From Pseudomonas sp. R5(2019) (GTDB lineage Bacteria; Pseudomonadota; Gammaproteobacteria; Pseudomonadales; Pseudomonadaceae): DNA of 32,561 nucleotides. This document shows positions 25,674 to 32,561 of this stretch, piece by piece (within the stretch, counting starts at the first letter, position 1; every line of letters begins with the position of its first letter). The translations under genes were made by a program, and so were the position numbers. The notes under the pieces are model-generated. The model made no database searches and was not told where the DNA came from. It was given only the letters and a program-made list of their open reading frames with translations. The stretch covers positions 1-32,561 of the forward strand of contig NZ_JAAAMT010000057.1 of assembly GCF_009905435.1 (NCBI RefSeq), given 5' to 3'.

Positions 25674-25847
25674 GTTCCCTTGATGCGCCATCTGAAGCTG
25701 CTGCGGACCGACCGGTCCCCGGCAGCTTTTTCATTTATGTGATCCTGAGGCAGCGTTCTTCTATCAATTGTCTCCCGCGTCATAGTGAGCGACCGCTCTC
25801 GCTCCGCATCATGTGACCACAAGACACCATGTTCGAAGGCACCCCTC

Positions 25848-27239
25848 ATGTACCGTGGATTCTGGTATGCCCAGGCGCTTGACCTGGAAAACGATCTGGC
25901 CCCTGCCCTGCAGGAATCGATTCAAGCCGATGTCTGCATCGTCGGCGGCGGCTTCCTTGGCCTTTGGTCGGCCATCCGCATGAAACAGGCCCACCCGGAA
26001 AAGGTCATCGTCATCGTCGAACGCGACCGTTGCGGCTCTGGCGCCAGCGGTCGCAATGGTGGTATCGCGACCAACTGGTGGGGCAAGTATCTTTCGGTGC
26101 GGACCATATGCGGTGATGTCGAGGCGCGGCGCATCTGCGAGGCGGCCGAGTCGGCAATTGACGAAATCGGCAGCTTTTGCGAAGAGCACGGCATCGACGC
26201 ACAGTACCGTAAGGCTGGCTGGCTGTGGACCGCTACCAATCAGCGCCAGATGAATTCCTGGCGGGTGCTTACCGAAGGCCTGCAAAACCTGGGGGTTAAC
26301 CCGTTCCAAGACCTGGACCGTCACACCATCCAGAGCCGCGTCGGTTCGCCGCTGGTGCTGGGTGGCATCTACGACCCCAACGCCGCCACCGTGCAGCCGG
26401 CAATGCTCGCCCGTGGCCTACGTCGCGTCGCGTTGAAGCTGGGCGTGAAAATCTACGAGAAGACCCCGCTGACCCGCCTGGAGCAAGGCGTCAACCCGGT
26501 GGTACATACCGAGCGTGGCACCGTCCGTGCGCAGCGCGTGGTACTGGCAATGAACGCCTGGGGCGCTCGTTTCCCAGAGCTGCGCCGGATGATCGCAATC
26601 ATGTCCAGCGACATGGTTGCGACCGCACCGGTCAAGGCAAAACTGGATGCCATCGGCTTTAGCGGCGGCGAGTGCATGACCGACTCACGCACCGTGCTCA
26701 ACTACTGGCGCAACACCCCAGACGGTCGGGTCGTGTTCGGCAAGCCGCTGGGTCAGTTCGCCTTCGCCGGGCGTATCGGTAACCTGTACGAGAAGCCTTC
26801 GCCGGCCGCTGACAGGGTCACCGCCGAACTTCGTCGCTTGTATCCGCAGCTGTCCGGCGTGCCGGTCGTCAGCAGTTGGACCGGCCCGATCGACCGCGCG
26901 ATGAAAGGCCTGCCGAACTTCGGCTACCTCGACCATCACCAGAACATTTCCTACGGCATCGGCTTCTCCGGCAACGGCGTGGCGACTACTGTTTTCGCCA
27001 GCCGCATCATCAAATCGCTGGTCGAACATGCCAATGACGAATGGGCGAACTGCGGCCTCGTTAACCAGCGCATGAAACTGCTGCCGCCCGAGCCGTTCCG
27101 CTTCTTTGGCGCGCACATGGTGCGTGATGCTCTGGTGCGCAAAGAGTCCCTCGAAGACCACGACCGGGACGCCAACTTCGTGACTCGGCAACTGGTCGCC
27201 ATGGCCCCAGCCGGCTACGTGCCGGCGCAAAAAAAATAA
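25848..27239 (+). CDS. FAD-dependent amine oxidoreductase, second copy (DAO family)
   Basis: The 463-residue flavoprotein has the dinucleotide motif GGGFLG at 33-38 and GASGRNGG at 65-72, the same family layout as the enzyme at 778-2097, but the two are far from identical. The C-terminal FAD-contact region reads SYGIGFSGNGVATT. The start is placed at 25848, since residues upstream of it are not conserved in type. It lies between a RidA gene and a 2-hydroxyacid dehydrogenase gene; the dehydrogenase start is 10 bp after its stop. The arrangement suggests oxidation of an amine to an imine, hydrolysis by RidA, and reduction of the 2-oxo acid. The substrate is not known. Confidence 0.88.
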   Translation: MYRGFWYAQALDLENDLAPALQESIQADVCIVGGGFLGLWSAIRMKQAHPEKVIVIVERDRCGSGASGRNGGIATNWWGKYLSVRTICGDVEARRICEAAESAIDEIGSFCEEHGIDAQYRKAGWLWTATNQRQMNSWRVLTEGLQNLGVNPFQDLDRHTIQSRVGSPLVLGGIYDPNAATVQPAMLARGLRRVALKLGVKIYEKTPLTRLEQGVNPVVHTERGTVRAQRVVLAMNAWGARFPELRRMIAIMSSDMVATAPVKAKLDAIGFSGGECMTDSRTVLNYWRNTPDGRVVFGKPLGQFAFAGRIGNLYEKPSPAADRVTAELRRLYPQLSGVPVVSSWTGPIDRAMKGLPNFGYLDHHQNISYGIGFSGNGVATTVFASRIIKSLVEHANDEWANCGLVNQRMKLLPPEPFRFFGAHMVRDALVRKESLEDHDRDANFVTRQLVAMAPAGYVPAQKK

Positions 27240-27249
27240 GGATTTGATC

Positions 27250-28218
27250 GTGACTGAACAGATCGTTTTTCTCGACGACGAGGGCCTGGCGTCCTCCACT
27301 CGGCTGCAGCGCCCGCGCTGCAAGCACAGCTGGCAGCAATACGCCTACACCCAGCCAGAGCAGGTCCTCGAACATCTTAGGGATGCGACCATCGCCCTGA
27401 CCTGCAGCGTGCCCCTACGCGAAGAGCATCTGCGCCAACTGCCGAAGCTGAAGATGATCTCTCTGGCCCTGACCGGCCGGGATATCGTCGATGTCGATTA
27501 CTGCGAAGCCCACGGCATCGAGGTGTCCAGCGTGCCTGGATATGCCGCCAATACCGTGGCTGAGCACAGTCTGGCGATGATCTTGGAACTGTTCCGCCGC
27601 CCGGCCGCGTTCACCCGGTTGATGCGCCAGGTGCATGCAGGTGAAGCGCCGTACCAGAACATCTACTTCAACCATCGCATCCGCGATGTGCGCGACAAGC
27701 AGTTGGCGATCATAGGCAGCGGGCCGATTGCGCTGCGCCTGGCCCATCTGGCGCGGGCCTTCGGGATGCAGGTTCTGTTTGAAGACCGTGGTGGCAGCCG
27801 TCGCGGGCCGGATTGCCGACCGCTGGCCGAACTGCTCAGAAGCTGTGATGTGCTGTCGATCAACTGTCCGTTGACGCCGCAGACTTACAACATGATCGAT
27901 GCGGGGCAGTTGGCATTGATGAAGCAAGATGCGGTGGTGGTAAATACTGGGCGTGGTGGGGTCATTAATGAGGCAGCACTGATTGACGCACTCCAAAACG
28001 GGCGCCTCGGCAGTGTAGCGCTCGATGTGGTCGAACATGAACCGCTGCATCCAAGTAATCCGTTGTTCACGTTGATCGACCGAGACGACTTCCTCCTCAA
28101 TCCGCATATTGCTTGGAGCAGTGAGGACGCCATGCAGCAATTGATGGACAGTGCAGTGGAGAATATCAATGACTTTGTCGCTCGGCAGAATGCCACAGAA
28201 AAGATCCGCACAGCCTAA
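27250..28218 (+). CDS. D-2-hydroxyacid dehydrogenase family protein
   Basis: The 322-residue NAD(P)-dependent enzyme is of the glycerate/phosphoglycerate dehydrogenase type. The catalytic triad is seen as Arg in NTGRGG, Glu in VVEHEPL and His in NPHIAWSS. The Rossmann motif reads IGSGPIALRL, with Ser in place of the more common second Gly-x spacing residue. The start is set at GTG 27250, 7 bases after AAGGA; a TTG two codons earlier is too close to that site. As last enzyme of the cupin-RidA-oxidase operon it may reduce the 2-oxo acid they release. Confidence 0.85.
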   Translation: MTEQIVFLDDEGLASSTRLQRPRCKHSWQQYAYTQPEQVLEHLRDATIALTCSVPLREEHLRQLPKLKMISLALTGRDIVDVDYCEAHGIEVSSVPGYAANTVAEHSLAMILELFRRPAAFTRLMRQVHAGEAPYQNIYFNHRIRDVRDKQLAIIGSGPIALRLAHLARAFGMQVLFEDRGGSRRGPDCRPLAELLRSCDVLSINCPLTPQTYNMIDAGQLALMKQDAVVVNTGRGGVINEAALIDALQNGRLGSVALDVVEHEPLHPSNPLFTLIDRDDFLLNPHIAWSSEDAMQQLMDSAVENINDFVARQNATEKIRTA

Positions 28219-28331
28219 AGCCGTCGCCTTATAAATACCGAGGTTGCCGGCTAAGAGGCCGTTAGGGATCGCCGTTCCTCTATGGCCTCACCACCGCTTT
28301 GGCCAGCAGCGCCGGCTACTAGAAGAACGTT
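28219..28331 (+). promoter_or_regulatory. Short gap with an imperfect hairpin
   Basis: GAGGCC and GGCCTC near 28254 and 28289 bound an imperfect inverted repeat without a T-run. It may weaken but probably does not end transcription into the TauE-type gene. Confidence 0.35.
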
Positions 28332-29084
28332 ATGCTTAACCACCTTGTTGGAATAACACCCGCTCAGCTCGCCTACGTCCTCACCTGCATTTTTCTCGCC
28401 GCCATCGCCCGGGGTTTTTCCGGCTTCGGCTTCACGCTACTCACCGTCATGTCCCTGTCCTTCGTCCTCCCCCCGGCGGTGACCGTCCCGGCCATGTTTG
28501 TGATGGAAATCGCCGCCGGTATCAAGCTGCTGCCAGCCATCTATAGGCAGGTACACTGGCGTTCGATTCGGGTCCTGGTGGTGACTTCGATAGCCACTAC
28601 ACCCCTCGGCGCTTGGCTGCTCGCCAGCCTGCCGACCGAGCAAGTTAAGCTGATGCTGGCGATCATGGTTTCTCTGACCTGCCTCGCACTGCTTTGCGGC
28701 TTCAAACTGCAACGCATGCCTTCAGTCCTAAGCACCGCTGCCACCGGCGCTGGCGCTGGCGTGCTCAACGGCTCTTTGGGTCTGGGAGGCCCACCGGTCA
28801 TCGTGTTATTCCTAGGCTCGCCTCTGGCGCTGGAAGCCGGGCGCGCGTCGATCATTGCCGCCTTTCTAGCGATGGACCTAGCCGCCCTGCCCGCGCTCTG
28901 GGCGCTCGGAATGTTCACCCAACAGGCAATAGTGCTCGGCCTGCTTTCCCTGCCTGCGCTAGTGATGGGTGTCATGCTCGGCGCACGCCTGACCGGCCGA
29001 ATCGATGAGGCTGAAGCTCGCACTTTGATGCTCCTGATGATGCTGGCCATGGCCGCCTGCACGTTCGCCGAGCTGTTCGCCTAG
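28332..29084 (+). CDS. TauE/SafE family membrane protein
   Basis: The 250-residue protein has about eight transmembrane helices in two repeats. The family Gly/Pro-rich motifs are seen as ARGFSGFGFTLLT near residues 26-38 and GAGVLNGSLGLGGPPVIVLFL near 143-163. TauE/SafE proteins move organosulphonates, sulphite or small organic anions. This one may export an acidic product of the locus or take up a sulphur compound. It follows the hydroxyacid dehydrogenase gene on the same strand, and insertion-sequence debris begins soon after its stop. Confidence 0.85.
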   Translation: MLNHLVGITPAQLAYVLTCIFLAAIARGFSGFGFTLLTVMSLSFVLPPAVTVPAMFVMEIAAGIKLLPAIYRQVHWRSIRVLVVTSIATTPLGAWLLASLPTEQVKLMLAIMVSLTCLALLCGFKLQRMPSVLSTAATGAGAGVLNGSLGLGGPPVIVLFLGSPLALEAGRASIIAAFLAMDLAALPALWALGMFTQQAIVLGLLSLPALVMGVMLGARLTGRIDEAEARTLMLLMMLAMAACTFAELFA

Positions 29085-29301
29085 CTTGCGCTGAGGTGAC
29101 GCCGCACAGCCGTCCTTACTACAGACCCGAGAGGGTGAAACTGGAGCAGAGGAAACCGATGACAAGACTCACGATGCAATCCGGCGATTTCTTGCAAGGT
29201 GAAGGCGAGTATTTGGAACTGAAATCATGCTCTAACGACCCGTCTTTGCTGCTTGTGCCAAAGATTGAGCGAAGCAGTGCCAAAGCTGTCGCTAGCTCAC
29301 A
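29085..29301. other. Gap with no gene, leading into the transposase fragment
   Basis: No supported gene is seen. AAAGCTGT (29282-29289) and ACAGCTTT (29299-29306) form an exact inverted pair at the very point where the transposase fragment begins. Confidence 0.4.
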
Positions 29302-29649
29302 GCTTTCGAGATCACCGGAGGCGACATCAACGACTGCACCGCGGCTCCCGAACTGATTGCACAGTTGCCGTCTGCCGAAGTGATCGTCGCGGACAAGGGT
29401 TATGACAGTGAGCGCATCCGTGAACAGATCGAGACGCAGGGCGCCCGACCGGTGATCCCCAGAAAGCGCAACTCGATCAGGAGCAATGCCGACCTGGATA
29501 GGGGGCTGTATCGCTACCGGCATCTGGTGGAAAACGCCTTTGCGCGGCTGAAACACTACCGGGCCGTGGCGTTTCGATACGACAAGCTGAAGCGGAATTA
29601 CGAGAGCATGGTAGCCATGGCCTGCGGGTTCCTATGGCTGCCCATGTGA
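29302..29649 (+). mobile_element. IS5-family transposase C-terminal fragment
   Basis: About 115 codons read as the C-terminal part of an IS5-type DDE transposase: GGDINDCTAAPELIAQL, then ADKGYDSERIREQ (with the second catalytic Asp), and ENAFARLKHYRAVAFRYDK with the terminal catalytic Glu. The N-terminal half is missing, and an in-frame TAG lies just upstream at 29293, so no working protein can be made. The gene-like remnant marks an old insertion followed by deletion between the TauE-type gene and the ArsR-type gene. Confidence 0.88.
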
Positions 29650-29756
29650 AACGTCAACAGGCCCTAGCATGCTCAACAAAGAACCCGCCAATCGCTGACT
29701 GAGGCAGCTGGTGTTCGACCTATTTTCGGATCAGGAAACTCCCGCTCGATAGCCGT

Positions 29757-30152
29757 TTGACGGTTGCTCAAGCCTTCACAAGTGATCTGAAGGCCTATGC
29801 CTTAACCATTTCACAGGAGCAATGCCATGCCCGACGCGCGCCCCCAGTAGAAGCTGATGACCTTGATGTGTTGATCAAAGTGTTGGCACACCCGATCCGT
29901 CGTCAAATACTCACGTGGCTGAAACAGCCTGCGGTGCACTTTCCCGATCAGTCAAATGGCCACGAATTCGGCGTCTGTGCACAGCAGATTTCCCAGCGCT
30001 GTGATCTCGCCCAATCGACAATGTCGACACACTTGGCGCAATTGCAAGGGGTCGGTCTGCTTATGGTGAATCAACAAGGACGAAGCAAATTTTTCAGCCG
30101 CAATGAAGCATTGATCGAAAGCATGCTGAAGGCCCTGCAAGACACGCTGTAA
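29757..30152 (+). CDS. ArsR-type helix-turn-helix regulator, probable frameshift near the start
   Basis: The product has a winged helix-turn-helix: VLIKVLAHPIRRQILTWL, then CAQQISQRCDLAQSTMSTHLAQLQGVGLL. The open frame starts with TTG at 29757 without a ribosome site. A good site, AGGAG at 29815-29819, lies 7 bases before ATG 29827, but that frame stops at 29848 after MPDARPQ. Adding one C to the run at 29841-29845 would give MPDARPPVEADDLDV and join the main frame, for a protein of about 108 residues, normal for the family. So either one base has been lost here (or misread), or an unusual start is used. No metal-binding cysteine motif is evident. Confidence 0.7.
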   Translation: MTVAQAFTSDLKAYALTISQEQCHARRAPPVEADDLDVLIKVLAHPIRRQILTWLKQPAVHFPDQSNGHEFGVCAQQISQRCDLAQSTMSTHLAQLQGVGLLMVNQQGRSKFFSRNEALIESMLKALQDTL

Positions 30153-30211
30153 ATGAAGGACCCGCGCCTTGATTCACGAAGGCTCATCTTGCACAGCGCT
30201 AAAGTGCTGAT

Positions 30212-31117
30212 TTAGCCGCGGTCCGCCGGTAACCGAGCAACCATGAAGTCGACAAAGGCCTTTATCTTGGGTAATGGCTGCCGGCTCGACGGCCACAATA
30301 CGGTGAAACTGCGTCGGTCTGAAACATACGCTTCCAGCAAAGATACCAGACGGTCTCGAGCAAGCGCATCGACGAGTATGAAGTCCGGAAGGCAAGCAAT
30401 GCCCTGCCCGGCTTCAGCCATTGCCAGCAAGGGATCGATGGCATTGGCGACTGCACTTTGAGGAAGGTCCAGATGCACGGGTTTGCCGTGTTCGCTCAGC
30501 GGCCAGGCATCCAGCTTGCCGCTCGAGGGATAGCGATAGTGTAAACAAGCGTGACTTGCCAGCTCCGAGGGGTGCGTCGGCGTGCCGCGCTGCTCAAGAT
30601 AGCCTGGGGTGGCGACGATGCGATGACTGAAACCCTGCAGTCTGCGCATCATCAATCTGGAGTCTTCCACTTCGCCTATACGCATGACAGCATCAAACCC
30701 CTCCTCGATCACATTCACAAGGCGATCACTGAAGTCCATCTCCAGTTCCACGGCCGGGTAGGTCTGCTGAAACGCGATCAAGTGAGGCATCAGGCGCATC
30801 CCCAGCTGCGGCAAACTCAACCGCAGCTTCCCTTGCGGTTTTGCCGCCGCCTGATGCAGCTCTCGCTCAGCCACTTCGAGTTCGGCAAAGATACGATGGC
30901 AGCGCTCCAGGAATAGCGCGCCTTCGGGTGTGAGGGTGATGGCTCGGGTGGAACGATGAAACAGCCGTACGCCAAGCCGCTCTTCCAGCCGAGCTATGGC
31001 TTTCCCAATAGCGGATGATGACACCTCCAGTCACCTGCCGGCCTCTGTGAAACTGCGTGCTTCCGCAGCATGAACAAACGCTCCTAAGCCCCCCATCTGA
31101 TCCATCATCGCAGACAT
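30212..31117 (-). pseudogene. LysR family regulator interrupted by an in-frame stop
   Basis: Read from ATG 31117, the sequence gives a normal LysR start (DQMGGLGAFVHAAEARSFTEAGR), then TGA at 31033-31031, then in the same frame LEVSSSAIGKAIARLEERLG, and continues as a full effector domain to 30212. The stop falls inside the recognition region of the helix-turn-helix, where Gln is typical (GRQLGVSSSAIG), and a single C to T change (CAG or CGA type codon to TGA) explains it. A GTG just after the stop (31024) could start a protein, but it would lack the first helices and could not bind DNA normally. Divergent from the luciferase-like gene, which it probably regulated. Confidence 0.85.
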
Positions 31118-31247
31118 GATTGCATCCAAATATTCCTGAATGATCGGAATTGTAGCTCATTTTTCTTCACGGAAATCCTCTTTATAGTCGTTCAAACGCT
31201 GTTAGCGAGCCCCTGGTGATGGGCTCAAACGAATCGACGAGGTAAAG

Positions 31248-32240
31248 ATGAGCTTCAAACATCCATTCGCAGCTTTGCCAGCCGAGCTGTCCAGCCATCG
31301 AGGGTTTGCAAGAGTGTTCCGCCCCGGGCACCTGACCTTCGGTTTCATTGCGCCTTTGGAGAGTTACCCCGAAACTCCTGGCCCGACACTGGCCGATCAC
31401 ACGGCCATGGCTCAGAAAGTCGATGAGGCAGGATTCTCCGCCATCTGGCTGAGGGACGTTCCTTTCTACGACCCCCATTTTGGCGATGTCGCACAGGTGT
31501 TGGACCCCTTGGTCTATGCCGGCTATCTCGCCGCAGTCACGCGCACTATCGCGATCGGTACCGCCGGTATAGTGCTGCCATTGCGTGACCCACTGATCGT
31601 GGCAAAACAGGCTGCAAGCGTCGACCAATTGCTGGGTGGGCGCTTGATTCTGGGCCTTGCGGGCGGTGATCGGCCCATCGAGTACCCCGCGTTCGGGGTT
31701 GAATTCCATAGCCGCGCCGATCGCTTCCGGGATGCGCTTGCGGTGCTCAGGGCGGCCACGGAACAGGATTGGCCGACTTTTTCGTCGCTGTTTCACGGGC
31801 AACTCACTGGCAACCTCGACTTGGTACCCAAACCATTGGCACCACGGCTCCCCACTTTGGTTGTGGGCATGGCTGGGCAGACACCGGCGTGGATTGCCGA
31901 ACACACCGACGGCATGATCGGCTACCTCAATGACCCCATCCGCGTGCCGAGCATCGCGTCCCACTGGCAACAGGCTTCTGCCGGGAAACCTTTCAAGCCG
32001 TACGGTTACGGAACCTTCTTCGACCTTGATTCAGACCCGAATGCACCTCTGCAACAAGGGCGGGTAATGCGTGCCGGCCGAAATACCCTCATCGAATTGT
32101 GGTTGCGCCAGCAGGACCAAGGCGTTTCGCATGTCGCACTGAATTTCAAACCACAACGTCGCCCTGCCTCTGAAGTCATCGATGAGCTTGGTGAGTACGT
32201 GCTCCCGCATTTCCCTAGCCATGTACCGGCAGGCGTATAA
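31248..32240 (+). CDS. Luciferase-like (LLM class) flavin-dependent oxidoreductase
   Basis: The 330-residue TIM-barrel protein is of the bacterial luciferase-like group that uses reduced flavin from a partner reductase. Typical blocks are LTFGFIAPLESYP near residue 29, GFSAIWLRDVPFYDP, the barrel strand IAIGTAGIVLPLRDPLIVAKQAASVDQLLGGRLILGLAGGD (near 101-140) and RADRFRDALAVLR. A GAGG site lies before the ATG. The gene is intact and divergent from the broken LysR gene. Members act on aldehydes, sulphonates or other small molecules; no substrate can be named. The next gene, a truncated isomerase, starts 20 bp after its stop. Confidence 0.9.
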   Translation: MSFKHPFAALPAELSSHRGFARVFRPGHLTFGFIAPLESYPETPGPTLADHTAMAQKVDEAGFSAIWLRDVPFYDPHFGDVAQVLDPLVYAGYLAAVTRTIAIGTAGIVLPLRDPLIVAKQAASVDQLLGGRLILGLAGGDRPIEYPAFGVEFHSRADRFRDALAVLRAATEQDWPTFSSLFHGQLTGNLDLVPKPLAPRLPTLVVGMAGQTPAWIAEHTDGMIGYLNDPIRVPSIASHWQQASAGKPFKPYGYGTFFDLDSDPNAPLQQGRVMRAGRNTLIELWLRQQDQGVSHVALNFKPQRRPASEVIDELGEYVLPHFPSHVPAGV

Positions 32241-32260
32241 CCCATCTCCACGGAGTTTTC

Positions 32261-32452
32261 ATGATGCACCACGCTGTCCACGCGATGGATTTCATCTTTC
32301 AGACCAAGTTGGGGACCTACCCCCTGGCGGTGCAGTGCGAAATGCTCGCCTCCCTGGGTTACCAGGGCATCACCATGTCGTCCTGGAGTTCTGAGCTCAG
32401 GGACCTGCCAAAGGTAAAGCGCGAGTGGGGCCTGCGGCGTTTTTCAAGGTAG
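32261..32452 (+). pseudogene. Sugar phosphate isomerase/epimerase, 3' end lost
   Basis: Only the first 58 or so residues read like a xylose-isomerase-type TIM barrel protein (MDFIFQTKLGTYPLAVQCEMLASLGYQGITMS and ELRDLPKVKREWGL). After Gly-Leu near 32436 the frame runs into RRFSR and a stop, in sequence unlike the family. Full members have about 270-300 residues. The break coincides with the edge of a mobile element, so the gene was cut by an insertion. CGGAG before the ATG shows it was once well expressed. Confidence 0.8.
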
Positions 32453-32561
32453 TTGTCGCGTCAGCCGTCTAACTATGCCGCTCTTTTCTCGACCTGTTGC
32501 TCTCGATCCGGGTTCAACAACACGGTACCGATCGGCTCCCAGTTACGCGTCCGGCCTGACC
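32437..32561 (-). mobile_element. Edge of a mobile element with the C-terminal end of its ORF
   Basis: On the minus strand an open frame enters from the right edge and ends at 32473-32475 (TAG); its last residues include NWEPIGTVLLNPDREQQVEK. The 40 bp beyond the stop, to the break in the isomerase gene, would be the terminal part of the element. It is called mobile because it abruptly truncates the isomerase. The family was not recognised, and the body lies outside the window. Confidence 0.5.

Noticed and set aside
29096..29356. Plus-strand open frame before the transposase fragment
   Set aside because: It runs in a different frame from the transposase, has no family features and lies in insertion debris.

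Overview
The window is GC-rich, densely packed bacterial DNA that looks like a Pseudomonas chromosome of the fluorescens/putida type. Its formaldehyde dehydrogenase reads almost like the P. putida FdhA sequence as I remember it. Its GlxA-type regulator, GbcA/GbcB-like Rieske pair, BCCT carrier and ProXWV-like importer are typical of Pseudomonas quaternary-amine catabolism. It also carries two palindromes of the Pseudomonas REP type.

Layout. Positions 1-777 hold no convincing gene: a perfect 11-bp palindrome, a weak small ORF and a 137-bp segment bounded by 19-bp inverted repeats look like mobile-element debris. Positions 778-28218 form one large catabolic island. In order it has an FAD amine oxidoreductase and a ProC-like imine reductase; a convergent GlxA/AraC regulator; an aldehyde dehydrogenase of the alpha-ketoglutarate-semialdehyde type; a ThDP acetolactate-synthase-like enzyme; a LysR regulator; a Rieske oxygenase with its reductase; BCCT and MFS carriers; and a proline-racemase-family enzyme. 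On the minus strand follow an EamA exporter, an ornithine-cyclodeaminase-family reductase, a two-gene aconitase X (small subunit broken), glutathione-independent formaldehyde dehydrogenase, a DddP-like M24 enzyme and a betaine ABC importer. On the plus strand a cupin, a RidA protein, a second FAD oxidoreductase, a 2-hydroxyacid dehydrogenase and a TauE-type permease follow. Positions 29085-32561 are scruffier: an IS5-family transposase fragment, an ArsR-type regulator with a probable frameshift, a LysR regulator with an in-frame stop, an intact luciferase-like monooxygenase, a sugar isomerase cut off by foreign DNA, and the edge of another mobile element.

How the genes may work together (inference). 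Quaternary compounds enter by BCCT and the ABC importer. The Rieske pair, and perhaps the FAD enzymes, strip N-methyl groups, and FdhA removes the formaldehyde. The proline-racemase homologue, aconitase X and the OCD-family reductase are the known set for trans- and cis-3-hydroxy-L-proline, giving pyrroline-2-carboxylate and then proline. Together they suggest catabolism of betaines of proline or hydroxyproline. A DddP-like enzyme with every published active-site residue in place adds a possible dimethylsulfoniopropionate (or analogue) branch, although no acrylate genes are present. Several genes are decaying (aconitase X small subunit, LysR, possibly ArsR, sugar isomerase), so part of the locus may no longer work in this strain.
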